The notes: a model not told the origin generated them from the letters alone. A stretch of DNA of 59,319 nt from a bacterium (GCA_021811405.1 JAJZOZ010000003.1:1-59319), one strand, 5' to 3'; positions 1 through 9,163 are shown, numbered from the stretch's first letter. A program made the numbers and translations.

Positions 1-637
1 CTATGTCCCTGAAGAGGCGGCCCAGCTGGGGGGTATCGATGTTATGCTTGGTCACGAAGTCGTCGGAGATGCCCTTGCCGGAGCCGCGCCGCTCCTCCAC
101 CGGGTTTCCCTTGATCCAGCCGCTGCCGTGGTCCCAGAGTATCAGCATGAACTTCTTGGCCGGGAAGCGGCGCTCCGCCCAGAGGACGAAATCCTTGACG
201 GAGGCCGGGTCGCCCATGTCCACGGCCGAGGCGGTGCTCAGCACGCGGGAGGCGATGTTCACGGTGTCCGTATCCCTGGAGACCAGCACGCGGGCCAGCC
301 TGTTGTTGGACCGCTGCCCTATCTCCACGACCACGTTCACCCCGGGCGTGGAGCCCACCTGCTCCATCTCGTTGAGGTCGGCCAGGCCGTCGCCCTCCAG
401 GTTGTTCTTGCCGTTGAGGAAGACCATCACGGTCCATTCCTTGACCGCGGCGGCCCCGGAGTCGTCGGCGGGGAAATCCACGGCGACCGGCGCCGGCGCG
501 GCCGCGCGCGGGGCGGCCAGCTCCTGGCGGGCGTTCTCGAGCGCGTCGCGGAAACCCTGGCCGGTGAAATCCTGGGCGTAGAGGCCCCCTCCAGGGATTA
601 TGAGAGCTGCGATAACTGCTTTGAGCACGGTTTTCAT
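1..637 (-). CDS. Clostripain-like (peptidase C11 family) secreted protease, 3' end outside window
   Basis: Read on the minus strand from the ATG at 637-635, which follows a strong AAAGGAGG ribosome-binding site; the frame is open for 212 codons to the window edge, so the C-terminus is missing. The ORF track omits it because there is no stop. The product starts with a signal peptide (MKTVLKAVIAALIIPGGG), then a Pro/Ala-rich linker, then a fold start EWTVMVFLNGKNNLEGDG and the motif LILWDHGSGW, whose His is the catalytic His of the clostripain/C11 family. The catalytic Cys would lie beyond the edge. It is probably an exported cysteine protease cutting after basic residues. The family is well supported; substrate and activity are unknown. 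Confidence 0.8.
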   Translation of the reverse strand, partial: MKTVLKAVIAALIIPGGGLYAQDFTGQGFRDALENARQELAAPRAAAPAPVAVDFPADDSGAAAVKEWTVMVFLNGKNNLEGDGLADLNEMEQVGSTPGVNVVVEIGQRSNNRLARVLVSRDTDTVNIASRVLSTASAVDMGDPASVKDFVLWAERRFPAKKFMLILWDHGSGWIKGNPVEERRGSGKGISDDFVTKHNIDTPQLGRLFRDI

Positions 638-668
638 AAGGCCTCCTTTGGATGAATCTCGCTGAGAT

Positions 669-697
669 GTTGTACCACCAGGGTTGACGAATGTCAA
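669..697 (-). promoter_or_regulatory. Promoter of the clostripain-like gene, with inverted repeat over the -35 box
   Basis: On the minus strand there is a TTGACA -35 box (697-692), a 17-nt spacer and a TACAAC -10 box (674-669), about 32 nt upstream of the start codon. The -35 box is half of the inverted repeat TTGAC-gaat-GTCAA (684-697), which could be a small operator. This is sequence inference only. Confidence 0.55.
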
Positions 698-753
698 AGT
701 GCTAAGGACCCTGCCCCTACTGGGTCTTTGGTCCCATTCCCGGCCCGTTTCGG

Positions 754-765
754 TATAATAGAGGT
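754..765 (+). promoter_or_regulatory. -10 box giving a probable leaderless transcript
   Basis: TATAAT at 754-759 is followed by only six bases (agaggt) before the ATG at 766. Transcription would start at or next to the start codon, leaving no room for a ribosome-binding site. No convincing -35 box is visible. Confidence 0.5.
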
Positions 766-1198
766 ATGAAGGAATATTCCGAGCCCCGCATGCACACGGC
801 GGAGCACCTGCTGAACCAGACCATGGTCCGCATGTTCGGGCGCGGCCGGGCTTTCAGCTCGCATATAGAGCGTAAGCGGTCGAAGTGCGATTACCGCTTC
901 GACCGCGACCTCTCCGGCGAGGAGAAGGCGGAGCTGGAGCGTCGCGTGAACGAGGCGGTGCGCGCCGACCTGCCCGTCCGGGAGGAGTTCCTGTCCCCGG
1001 ACGAGGCCCGCAGGACGCTGGACCTCGGCCGCCTGCCGGAAGGCGCCGGGACGGATAAGGTGCGCGTAATAAGGATAGGCGATTACGACTCCTGCGCCTG
1101 CATAGGCCCTCACGTGCTTTCCACCGCGGAGATAGGGACATTCCGCATAATCTCCAGCAGCTTCGCCGAAGGCGTGCTGCGCATAAGGTTCAGGCTCG

Positions 1199-1218
<20 letters not shown>
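766..1218 (+). CDS. AlaX-like alanyl-tRNA editing (second additional domain) protein
   Basis: This 150-residue protein resembles the free-standing editing domain of alanyl-tRNA synthetase, which hydrolyses mischarged Ser- or Gly-tRNA(Ala) in the cytosol. The zinc-binding motif is visible: HTAEH (His10, His14) and CxxxH near the C-terminus (Cys112, His116, in CACIGPH). The length fits the short AlaX-S class. The gene appears to be translated from a leaderless mRNA. Its 3' end overlaps the following pseudouridine synthase gene by 20 nt, so the two are probably co-transcribed and both act on RNA. Confidence 0.8.
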
Positions 1219-2178
<960 letters not shown>

Positions 2179-2182
<4 letters not shown>

Positions 2183-3012
2183 GGATATTCATGGCGGGCG
2201 GCCTCGGCTTCGTGGGAAAGGCGGTGGCCGACAGGCTGGCCGCGCACGAACTTATCATACCCACCCGGGACCTGGGCAAGCTGAAGGCTTCCGGCCTTAA
2301 GGGGGAGTTCCCGCTTTTTTCCGACGACCTGGCGGCGCTGGTACGGTCCGTCTCCCCGGATGTGGTAGTCAACCTGCTGGGCATAATAAGGGAGACGCCC
2401 GGCTCCGCTTTCGGCCTGGTGCACGTGGAGTACACGCGGCGCCTGCTGGCGGGCGCCAAGGCCGCCGGGGCGAAGAAATTCATACAGATGTCGGCGCTGG
2501 GCGCCGCCCCGGACGCTGCGTCCGCCTACCACCGCACCAAGTTCGAGGGCGAGGAGCTGGTGCGCGCTTCCGGCCTTCCTTACGTCATCTTCAGGCCTTC
2601 CTATATTACGGGTCCCGGCCAGGGGCTGAGGGCCGAGCTCAGGAAGCTGGCGCGGCTGGCGCCCGTCTTCGCGGCGCCCTCGGACGCCCTGCTGGCCCCG
2701 GTGGCCGCGGGGACCGTGGCGGATTGTTTCGGCAGGGCCGCGGAGGACCCGGCCGTGAAGGACGAGACCTTCGAGCTGGGCGGGGAGGAGGTCATCAGCT
2801 TCAGGGAGCTGCTGGCCCGGGAGCTGGCGGCCGAAGGCGTCCGGCGGCCGGTCATCGGCCTGCCGCGCCGCCTGTTCTACCCGCTGCTGCCGCTCTTCGC
2901 CCTGTTCGACCCGCCGCCCATGACGCGCGAGCAGTACCTGATGACCGCCCGGCCCAACGTCCCCTCCGGCCGCCTGCGCGGCGTCCGCGACCTGCTCGGC
3001 CGCCACGCTTAG
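2179..3012 (+). CDS. Atypical short-chain dehydrogenase/NAD(P)-binding epimerase-like protein
   Basis: The ORF-track entry at 1288 starts too early; the real start is the ATG at 2179, which overlaps the upstream stop codon as ATGA. The 277-residue product opens with a Rossmann motif GGLGFVG (residues 7-13) and keeps Tyr117-xxx-Lys121. It resembles the NDUFA9/39-kDa complex I subunit-like group of atypical SDRs, which bind NAD(P)H and often lack a known substrate. It appears to be the third gene of an AlaX-RluA-SDR operon. The specific role is unknown. Confidence 0.75.
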
Positions 3013-3076
3013 CGCGGGGCTGGCGTTCCGGGCCGGGGTCTGGTATGCTATATCCGGTTATTATAGGAGAACTTTT

Positions 3077-4096
3077 ATGAAGATCAAGTACCTGTTCATG
3101 GCCGCCGCGATCATAACGCCGGTCTATCTGCTCCTGGAGCCGGGCCCGGCCCGGCCGCCGGCGGACCTGCGGGACGCCGTTTCCGACGGGGCCTTCGGCG
3201 AGCTGAGCGGTTCCGGAGCGGCCTCGGCCGCGCCGGAGGTGCCGGCCCCGGAGACGGACCGCTCCTCGGCCAAGTCCATCTACGGCGACGACGACAGGCT
3301 GGACTATTACGAGGCGCCGGCGGACATGCGCGCGCTGGCCGATTCCGTGGTCTCGCTGTGGAACTCGCGCTGGGTGAGGGCGGACGGGGAGAAGGCGAAC
3401 CTCTTCACCGTACGCCTGGGGGCGGCCGAAAGCCTCTGTCCCGGGGAGAAGTTCGCCGACCAGCCCATAGGGGCTTTCTGTTCCGGCACCCTGGTGGGCG
3501 ACGATATCGTGATGACGGCCGGGCACTGCATCACGGACCAGGCGAAGTGCGACGCCACCAGGATGATCTTCGGCTTCTCGGTGCCGAGCGCGGGCGCGTA
3601 CCCGGCCTCCGTACCGCTGTCCGACGTCTATTCCTGCAAGTCCATCATCAAGCGCGACCTGGACACGCACCCCGGCTTCTTCGCCAGCGTCTTCAACGGC
3701 GGGCCCGGCCCGGATTTCGCGCTGGTGAGGCTGGACCGCAAAGTGGCCGGCCGCAGGCCGCTGCCCATACACAGGGGCGCGAAGCCCTCCGCCGGCGACC
3801 CGCTGTTCGTGATCGGCCACCCGGTGGGCCTGCCGGTCAAGGTGGCCGGCAACGCCAAAGTGCGCGACGCCTCCCCTAAGTATTTCTTCAAGGCGGACCT
3901 GGACACCTTCGGCGGCAACTCGGGCAGCGCGGTCTTCAACGCCCGCACCAGGCAGATAGAGGGCATACTGGTGCGCGGCGACACGGACTTCAAGCCTTCG
4001 CCGGCCGGCTGCAACGTGGCTGCCGTGATGCCGCAGGACGGCGGCAAGGGGGAGGCCGTCACCAAGATCTCGGTGCTGGAGAAGTATATACCTTAA
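3077..4096 (+). CDS. Exported trypsin-like/V8-like serine protease
   Basis: The 339-residue protein has an N-terminal hydrophobic export segment, then about 70 residues of Pro/Ala/Glu-rich linker and a chymotrypsin-fold domain. The triad is visible: His150 in MTAGHC, Asp213 in GPDFALV and Ser282 in GGNSGSAVF. The GNSGS version of the serine motif and the HPVGLP strand resemble glutamyl endopeptidase/V8 or DegP-like trypsin_2 proteins rather than pancreatic trypsin. It follows an AGGAG ribosome-binding site and is separated from the second protease by a terminator, so the two are transcribed independently. Confidence 0.8.
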   Translation: MKIKYLFMAAAIITPVYLLLEPGPARPPADLRDAVSDGAFGELSGSGAASAAPEVPAPETDRSSAKSIYGDDDRLDYYEAPADMRALADSVVSLWNSRWVRADGEKANLFTVRLGAAESLCPGEKFADQPIGAFCSGTLVGDDIVMTAGHCITDQAKCDATRMIFGFSVPSAGAYPASVPLSDVYSCKSIIKRDLDTHPGFFASVFNGGPGPDFALVRLDRKVAGRRPLPIHRGAKPSAGDPLFVIGHPVGLPVKVAGNAKVRDASPKYFFKADLDTFGGNSGSAVFNARTRQIEGILVRGDTDFKPSPAGCNVAAVMPQDGGKGEAVTKISVLEKYIP

Positions 4097-4121
4097 AAAG
4101 GCAAGCCGCGCAGCGGCCGCA

Positions 4122-4150
4122 GGCCGCCGGGTCAGCCCGGCGGCCTTTTT
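4122..4150 (+). terminator. Rho-independent terminator after the V8-like protease
   Basis: A GC-rich hairpin (GGCCGCCGGG, short loop, CCCGGCGGCC) is followed directly by a run of five T. Confidence 0.85.
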
Positions 4151-4203
4151 CCTGCCTGGGAAATAGGGCCTACGGCCGGCCGGGACCAAAGGGAAAAATT
4201 TTA

Positions 4204-4232
4204 TTGACTTTGCTCAATTGATTTTGCACAAT
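4204..4232 (+). promoter_or_regulatory. Candidate promoter of the trypsin gene
   Basis: TTGACT (4204-4209) and CACAAT (4227-4232) are separated by 17 nt within an unusually AT-rich stretch. The transcript would have a leader of about 35-40 nt containing the AAGGAG site before the ATG at 4277. Confidence 0.45.
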
Positions 4233-4276
4233 TCCTGTTAGTTGTAAAACCTTTCGGCTGCAGAAGGAGCGACCAG

Positions 4277-5131
4277 ATGATGAAGACGATAGCGGCGGCG
4301 GTCCTGGCCCTGTCCATGACGCCCGCCAACGCGGCGAACATTACCTTTGACAACGCGGGCAGGAACGTGCTGCCCGCCGTGCGCGGGATGGAGATGCCTT
4401 CCCGCCCCGCCCCGGTGCTCGTGGCGGCCAGCGCCTCCGAGCGCTTCGGCTCCGAGAAGATAGTGGGCGGCATGGAAGCGTCCAAGGGCGAATTCCCCTT
4501 CATCGTCTCCCTGCAGGCCGGCTACTACGGCCACTTCTGCGGCGGCTCGCTGATCAGGAAGAACTGGGTGCTCACCGCGGCGCACTGCGTCGAGGGCGGC
4601 TACCTTAAGAGCGTCAAGATCGGCCTCTTCAACCAGGGCGACACCGCCGGCGTCGAGAACTTCACCGTGGCCGAGGTGGTCAAGAACCCGGGCTGGGACT
4701 CCAACACGATGGTCAACGACTTCGCGCTGATACGCCTGAACGGCGAGTCCAAGTACGCTCCGGTGAAGCTCAACTCGGCCGAGATAGCCGAGGGCACCGT
4801 CTTCACGACCGCCGGCTGGGGCACCACCAGCGAGAGCGGCAGCGTCTCCAAGAAGCTGCTGAAGGTCTCCGTTCCTTTCGTGAACAGGACCGAGTGCGAC
4901 GCCGCCTACCCGGGCAGCCTCGCCGACAGCATGATCTGCGCAGGCTACAAAGAGGGCGGCAAGGACTCCTGCCAGGGCGACAGCGGCGGCCCGCTGCTGA
5001 TGGGCTCCGGCTCCTCCCGCGTGCTCGCCGGCGTGGTGAGCTGGGGCGAGGGCTGCGCCCGCCCCAACAAGTACGGCGTCTACTCCAAGGTGAGCGGCGC
5101 CTACGACTGGATAAACAGCGTCGCGAAGTAA
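4277..5131 (+). CDS. Secreted S1A trypsin with intact zymogen activation site
   Basis: The 284-residue preproenzyme has a signal peptide (about residues 1-20), a propeptide of about 40 residues and a mature domain starting at IVGG (62-65) after Lys61. Catalytic residues are His103 (TAAHC), Asp148 (NDFAL) and Ser236 (GDSGGP). Asp230, six residues before the serine, is the S1-pocket Asp of true trypsins, so cleavage after Lys/Arg is expected, and Lys61 makes autoactivation plausible. Six Cys match the conserved 42-58, 168-182 and 191-220 disulfides (88/104, 207/221, 232/260). This is much closer to animal trypsins than to the neighbouring V8-like protease. ATG at 4280 is an alternative start. 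Confidence 0.92.
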   Translation: MMKTIAAAVLALSMTPANAANITFDNAGRNVLPAVRGMEMPSRPAPVLVAASASERFGSEKIVGGMEASKGEFPFIVSLQAGYYGHFCGGSLIRKNWVLTAAHCVEGGYLKSVKIGLFNQGDTAGVENFTVAEVVKNPGWDSNTMVNDFALIRLNGESKYAPVKLNSAEIAEGTVFTTAGWGTTSESGSVSKKLLKVSVPFVNRTECDAAYPGSLADSMICAGYKEGGKDSCQGDSGGPLLMGSGSSRVLAGVVSWGEGCARPNKYGVYSKVSGAYDWINSVAK

Positions 5132-5149
5132 GCGGGACGCTTTCCGCGG

Positions 5150-5181
5150 AAAGGCCCGGCGCGAGCCGGGCCTTTTCTTTT
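5150..5181 (+). terminator. Rho-independent terminator after the trypsin gene
   Basis: The hairpin AAAGGCCCGGC-gcga-GCCGGGCCTTTT is followed by CTTTT. Confidence 0.85.
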
Positions 5182-5221
5182 GCGGGTCTTTGTGTTAGAC
5201 TTTAGCTATCCGGGAGGCAAT

Positions 5222-5761
5222 ATGAAATCAGCCAGGTATCTTTTTGCGGCGGTCTTCCTTTTCTCCGGCGTCTGCCGGCTTTCGGCCGACGAGGTCTCCG
5301 ACTCCGCCCGCGGGGCGGTAAAGGAGGCGGAGGCCAAGATACAGGCCGAGGTGGTCGCGCCCATACTGGGCCCGGGCAGGGCCTACGCCTTCCTGGAGGC
5401 CGAGGCCATAGTCAAGGTGACCAACGACGAGGTCACCAAGTCCGGGGTGGGCAAGACCAGGAAGTCCCGGAAGGCGGGCGAGGCCGAGAAAGGGGAGCAG
5501 GACGAGGCCGGCAGCATGCAGGAGCAGTCGGCGCGGCAGGAGAAGAACAGCTCGGAGAAGAAGAAACACGTTTCGCTGGAGCTCAGGAAGATGAAGCTGC
5601 GGGTGCTCTACGACAGCGCCTCGGTGGGGAAGCCCGCGCTGGAGGCCCTTAAGGCCGCCCTGCTGGGCCTGTATGCCGACAAGCTGGAGGCCGGGGACAT
5701 CGTCTTCGTGCCGGCGCCATTCTACCGCGGGAATTCCAATCCGGAGGCTTCGGCAGGGTAG
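5222..5761 (+). CDS. Secreted protein with FliF C-terminal-like features
   Basis: I prefer the ATG at 5222 over the track start at 5180 because it follows GGGAGG and begins a signal peptide (MKSARYLFAAVFLFSG). The mature protein of about 160 residues has three parts: a segment with ILGPGRAYAFLEAEAIV, a charged Lys/Glu/Gln-rich middle, and a segment ending GDIVFVPAPFY. The first and last parts resemble the GPG...V.V and RGD-x-I-x-V..xPF pattern of the FliF/YscJ C-terminal region, but there is no second membrane segment. It may be a stand-alone periplasmic relative. The family call is weak and the function unknown. Confidence 0.6.
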   Translation: MKSARYLFAAVFLFSGVCRLSADEVSDSARGAVKEAEAKIQAEVVAPILGPGRAYAFLEAEAIVKVTNDEVTKSGVGKTRKSRKAGEAEKGEQDEAGSMQEQSARQEKNSSEKKKHVSLELRKMKLRVLYDSASVGKPALEALKAALLGLYADKLEAGDIVFVPAPFYRGNSNPEASAG

Positions 5762-5784
5762 CGCTGAAAGCAGCCTTCGGCAAG

Positions 5785-5815
5785 GCCGCCGGTCCACCGG
5801 CGGTCTTTTCTTTTG
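5785..5815 (+). terminator. Rho-independent terminator
   Basis: The hairpin GCCGCCGGT-cc-ACCGGCGGTC is followed by TTTTCTTTT, between the FliF-like gene and the VOC gene. Confidence 0.85.
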
Positions 5816-5851
5816 GGGCGGCCTGTATTGCCGGCCGGTCCGGTTTATTGA

Positions 5852-5864
5852 TATCATTATCTAT
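5852..5864 (+). promoter_or_regulatory. -10 box for a probable leaderless VOC mRNA
   Basis: TATCAT at 5852-5857 lies seven bases before the ATG at 5865. No purine-rich ribosome-binding site is present in the AT-rich stretch between them. Confidence 0.4.
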
Positions 5865-6242
5865 ATGATTTCGAATTTTATCCTTTATGTCCGCGACCAG
5901 GCGAAAAGCCGCGAATTCTACGCCATTACTCTGGGCATGTCCCCGAGGCTGGACGTACCGGGGATGACCGAGTTCCAGCTTTCCGCGGGCTGCGTGCTGG
6001 GGCTGATGCCGGAGAAGGGCATAAAGCGCCTGCTGCCGGGCCTGCCGGACCCGGAGGCTGCCAGCGGGACGCCCAGGGCGGAGGTCTACCTGACGGTGGG
6101 CGATCCCGCGGCGTACCATGCCAGGGCCCTGGCGGCCGGGGCCCGGGAGCTGAGCCCGCTGGCGCCCAGGGACTGGGGGGACAAGGCGGCCTACAGCCTG
6201 GACCCGGACGGCCACGTGCTGGCCTTCGCGGCCCGCCAGTAG
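5865..6242 (+). CDS. VOC-superfamily (glyoxalase/bleomycin resistance-like) protein
   Basis: The start is the ATG at 5865, not the long upstream extension in the track. The 125-residue product has the paired beta-alpha-beta-beta-beta pattern of the VOC fold: it begins ISNFILYVRDQAKSREFY and ends with the typical LDPDGHVLAFA strand. Members include metal-dependent glyoxalases, dioxygenases and drug-binding proteins; nothing here fixes the substrate. It stands alone between a terminator and the ribosomal promoter, which begins only 8 nt after its stop codon. Confidence 0.8.
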   Translation: MISNFILYVRDQAKSREFYAITLGMSPRLDVPGMTEFQLSAGCVLGLMPEKGIKRLLPGLPDPEAASGTPRAEVYLTVGDPAAYHARALAAGARELSPLAPRDWGDKAAYSLDPDGHVLAFAARQ

Positions 6243-6249
6243 AAAGCGC

Positions 6250-6278
6250 TTTACACCTCCGGCGAGTTTTGTTATAAT
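6250..6278 (+). promoter_or_regulatory. Strong sigma-70-type promoter of the ribosomal protein cluster
   Basis: TTTACA (6250-6255), a 17-nt spacer and a perfect TATAAT (6273-6278). The predicted start is near 6285, giving a leader of about 270 nt before rplC. It is the best promoter match in the window, as expected for this cluster. Confidence 0.75.
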
Positions 6279-6284
6279 TATCCT

Positions 6285-6555
6285 GTAGTTGATCGCGGCT
6301 GCGCCGCGGTTTCTTTGAAAAGAAGTTTTTATTATTACGCCGCCGCGTTCTACGGAATACGGGCGGCGGCCCTATAGACGGAGCGGCCTTGATTCCCTCC
6401 GCCTGCGGGCTAATCATAGAAACGAGACATAAAGCAGTGCCATAACCGGAGCCGAAAGGTCCCGGCGCGGTTCGTTCGTCGTCTTCCGGAAACCGGGAGC
6501 ACCGGCGTCGTCGCCGGTCTTCCCGACGTGAAGGCCAAGCAAGGAGCGCAGAACT
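6285..6555 (+). promoter_or_regulatory. Structured untranslated leader of the rplC operon
   Basis: About 270 nt with no gene. Three hairpins can be drawn: CGCGGC-tgc-GCCGCG (6294-6308) followed by TTTCTTT, GCCGCC pairing with GGCGGC (6339-6367), and GGGA-ACCGGCG with CGCCGGT-TCCC (6495-6524). The first resembles an attenuator. In E. coli the S10-operon leader binds L4 for feedback control; a similar role here is inference, as I see no clear L4-site similarity. Confidence 0.45.
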
Positions 6556-7344
6556 ATGACAGAAGAGAACAAAGAGAACACGGCCCCCGAGGCGAAGCCC
6601 GAGGTCCAGCAGCTTCCCCCGGCGCATAAATTTCTGATCGGCGAGAAGATGGGCATGACCCAGGTCTTCGACGCCGCCGGCAACCTGCACGCGGTCACCG
6701 TCGTGAAGGCCGGCCCCTGCCGCGTGGCCTACACCCGCACGCAGGAAAAGGACGGCTACCAGGCCGTCTGTCTCGGCTTCGGCCACAAGAAGGAAAAGAA
6801 CTCCCTCAAGGCCGAGCTCGGCCTCGCCAAGAAGCTCGGCACGCCGGCCCTGAAGTACCTCAAGGAATTCCGCGTGGCCGACCTCGCCGGCGCCGCCCAG
6901 GGCCAGACGGCCGGGGTGGAGCGCTTCGCCGAGGGCGAGTGGGTGGACCTGCAGGGCGTCTCCAAGGGCCACGGCTGGGCCGGCGCGATGAAGCGCCACA
7001 ACTTCCGCGGCCAGCCCGCCAGCCACGGCGCCAGCGACCGCGAGCGCGCCCCGGGTTCCCTCGGTTCCCGCCGCTCCCTGGGCCGCGTGCTCCCCGGCCA
7101 GCGCATGGCCGGCCACTGGGGCGTAGAGACCGTCTCCGTGCAGAAGGTGAAGATCATAAAAGTGATCCCCGAGGAGAACCTGATCCTCGTGAACAGCGGC
7201 ATCCCCGGCGCCGCCGGCAGCATCGTGCACATCACTCTGACCAACAAGCGCGTCCCCAAGCCGGTGGTTGCCGCAGCCAAGGCCAAGGGCAAGAAGGACG
7301 CCAAGCCCGCCGCCAAGAAGCCGGCCGCGCCGGCCAAGAAATAA
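6556..7344 (+). CDS. rplC: 50S ribosomal protein L3 (uL3)
   Basis: L3 is an early 23S rRNA-binding protein whose loop reaches the peptidyl transferase centre. The core is recognised from IGEKMGMTQVFD and the loop SLGRVLPGQRMAGHWG. At 262 residues it is longer than usual (about 210): there is an extra acidic/Gln N-terminus of about 25 residues and a Lys/Ala-rich tail of about 28 residues after the fold. An AAGGAG site precedes the ATG. It is the first gene of the cluster; rpsJ, which normally precedes it, is absent. Confidence 0.95.
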   Translation: MTEENKENTAPEAKPEVQQLPPAHKFLIGEKMGMTQVFDAAGNLHAVTVVKAGPCRVAYTRTQEKDGYQAVCLGFGHKKEKNSLKAELGLAKKLGTPALKYLKEFRVADLAGAAQGQTAGVERFAEGEWVDLQGVSKGHGWAGAMKRHNFRGQPASHGASDRERAPGSLGSRRSLGRVLPGQRMAGHWGVETVSVQKVKIIKVIPEENLILVNSGIPGAAGSIVHITLTNKRVPKPVVAAAKAKGKKDAKPAAKKPAAPAKK

Positions 7345-7362
7345 GGCCAGGGAGGAACTAAC

Positions 7363-7989
7363 ATGGAAACCAAGCTCTTCGACCTGAAAGGACAGGAAGT
7401 CGGCAAGTTCAGCCTGCCGGCCGAGATATTCTCCGCCAAGCCGGACGCCCACTTCATCCACGAAGTGGTGAAGTACTACCTCGCCAACAAGCACCGCGGC
7501 ACCGCCTGCACCAAGACCCGCTCCGAGATCTCCGGCGGCGGCAAGAAGCCCTGGAAGCAGAAGGGCACCGGCCGCGCCCGCGCCGGCTCCACCCGCTCCC
7601 CGCTCTGGCGCAAGGGCGGCGTGGTGTTCGGCCCGAAGCCCCGCTCTTTCCGCCAGTACCTGCCGCAGCAGAAGCTGCGCCAGGCCCTGCTCGAGGCCCT
7701 CTCCTCCCGCGCCGCCGACGGCGCCGTGGTGGTCATAGAGAACCTGGCCCTCGAAGCCGCCAAGACCAAGTCGCTGAACGCGCTGCGCAAGGGCCTCGGC
7801 GCGAAGAACGTGCTGTTCGTCACCGACAAGATGGACAAGAACTTCCGCGTGGCCGCCAAGAACCTGCCCGACTTCGGGTGGTGCCTGGCGCAGAACCTGA
7901 ACGCCTACGAGGCGATGCGGAACTCCAAGCTGGTTTTCACCGCCGCCGGCCTGAAGGTCCTGGCCGACAGCGTCAAGGAGGCAAAATGA
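7363..7989 (+). CDS. rplD: 50S ribosomal protein L4 (uL4)
   Basis: The 208-residue length is normal for L4, a 23S rRNA-binding protein that lines the exit tunnel and in E. coli also represses its own operon. The tunnel loop is recognised by the segment KTRSEISGGGKKPWKQKGTG, followed by RAGSTRSPLWRKGG. A GGAGG site lies upstream of the ATG. The stop codon overlaps the rplW start as ATGA, so translation of L4 and L23 is probably coupled. Confidence 0.96.
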   Translation: METKLFDLKGQEVGKFSLPAEIFSAKPDAHFIHEVVKYYLANKHRGTACTKTRSEISGGGKKPWKQKGTGRARAGSTRSPLWRKGGVVFGPKPRSFRQYLPQQKLRQALLEALSSRAADGAVVVIENLALEAAKTKSLNALRKGLGAKNVLFVTDKMDKNFRVAAKNLPDFGWCLAQNLNAYEAMRNSKLVFTAAGLKVLADSVKEAK

Positions 7990-8276
7990 ACTTTACCGAA
8001 GTGCTGATAGCCCCCATCCTCAGCGAGAAGAGCGTTATCACGAAGGACGAGCAGAACCGCTACACCTTCCGCGTCAACCCGAAGGCCACCAAGCCCGAGA
8101 TCAAGAAGGCCGTTGAGACCCTTTTCAAGGTGAAGGTCTCGACGGTGCGCACCGCGATGCTCCCGGGCAAGCTGCACCGCGTCGGCCGCTACGAGGGCTA
8201 CCGCTCCGACTGGAAGAAGGCGATAGTCACGGTCAAGGCCGGACAGAAGATAGACATGACGGACCTGCCGAAGTAA
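7986..8276 (+). CDS. rplW: 50S ribosomal protein L23 (uL23)
   Basis: The true start is the ATG at 7986 inside the rplD stop region (ATGA overlap), not the track start at 7878. The 96-residue protein has the L23 pattern APILSEKS ... YTFRVNPKATKPEIKKAVE. L23 sits at the tunnel exit and docks trigger factor and SRP. The length is usual. Confidence 0.95.
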   Translation: MNFTEVLIAPILSEKSVITKDEQNRYTFRVNPKATKPEIKKAVETLFKVKVSTVRTAMLPGKLHRVGRYEGYRSDWKKAIVTVKAGQKIDMTDLPK

Positions 8277-8308
8277 GGCCGGCCGGAGAAAAATAGGAAG
8301 AGAAAGAT

Positions 8309-9148
8309 ATGCCTATAAAATCATACAGACCCTACACCCCCTCGAGGCGCACGATGCAGATGGCCGATTACTCGGACATCACCAAGCTCGAGCCCGAGAA
8401 GCGGCTGGCGACCGGCCTGCGCAAGCACGGCGGCCGCAACAACACCGGCATGGTCATGGTCCGCCACCACGGCGGCGGCCACCGCCGGCGCTACCGCGTG
8501 ATAGATTTCAAGCGCGAGAAGTTCGGCGTGCCCGCGAAGGTCACGGCGATCGAGTACGACCCCAACCGCAACGCCCGCATAGCCCTGCTGGTCTACGCGG
8601 ACGGCGACAAGCGCTACATCCCGGCCCCGCTGGGCTTAGGCGTGGGCGCCGTCGTGATGAGCGGCCCGAAGGCCGAGATCAAGATGGGCAACGCGCTGCC
8701 GATGGCCAGCATCCCCGACGGTACCTTCATCCACGCCATCGAGATGATCCCCGGCAAGGGCGCTCAGTTCGTGCGCGCGGCCGGCACCCAGGCGCAGCTG
8801 ATGGCCAAGGAGGGCGACTACGCCCTCGTCAAGATGCCGTCCGGCGAGATCCGCAAGGTGCTCAAGAACTGCATGGCCACGATCGGCCAGGTGGGCAACA
8901 TCGAGCACAACACGATCACCCTCGGCAAGGCGGGCCGCAAGCGCCACCTGGGCATCCGCCCGACGGTGCGCGGCGCCGCGATGAACGCCGTGGACCACCC
9001 GCTCGGCGGCGGCCGCGGCCATTCCAAGGGCAACAACGTGCCCCGCTCCCCCTGGAACCAGCCTTCCAAGGGCTTCAAGACGAGGACCAAGTCCAAGATC
9101 TGGAGCTGGATGATAGTGCAGGACCGCCGCAAGTCGACGGCCGCGTAA
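8309..9148 (+). CDS. rplB: 50S ribosomal protein L2 (uL2)
   Basis: 279 residues, the normal size. L2 binds 23S rRNA domain IV and is needed for subunit association and peptidyl transfer. Recognised from the segment [18 protein letters not shown] and the C-terminal [14 protein letters not shown], which contains the conserved histidine near the catalytic centre. It follows rplW by 32 nt with an AGGAAGAG site. Confidence 0.97.
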   Translation: MPIKSYRPYTPSRRTMQMADYSDITKLEPEKRLATGLRKHGGRNNTGMVMVRHHGGGHRRRYRVIDFKREKFGVPAKVTAIEYDPNRNARIALLVYADGDKRYIPAPLGLGVGAVVMSGPKAEIKMGNALPMASIPDGTFIHAIEMIPGKGAQFVRAAGTQAQLMAKEGDYALVKMPSGEIRKVLKNCMATIGQVGNIEHNTITLGKAGRKRHLGIRPTVRGAAMNAVDHPLGGGRGHSKGNNVPRSPWNQPSKGFKTRTKSKIWSWMIVQDRRKSTAA

Positions 9149-9163
9149 CGGAGGAAATGAGAA

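Noticed and set aside
5926-7494. 522-residue minus-strand ORF across the ribosomal leader
   Set aside because: Shadow of VOC and rplC genes; contradicts the strong plus-strand promoter.
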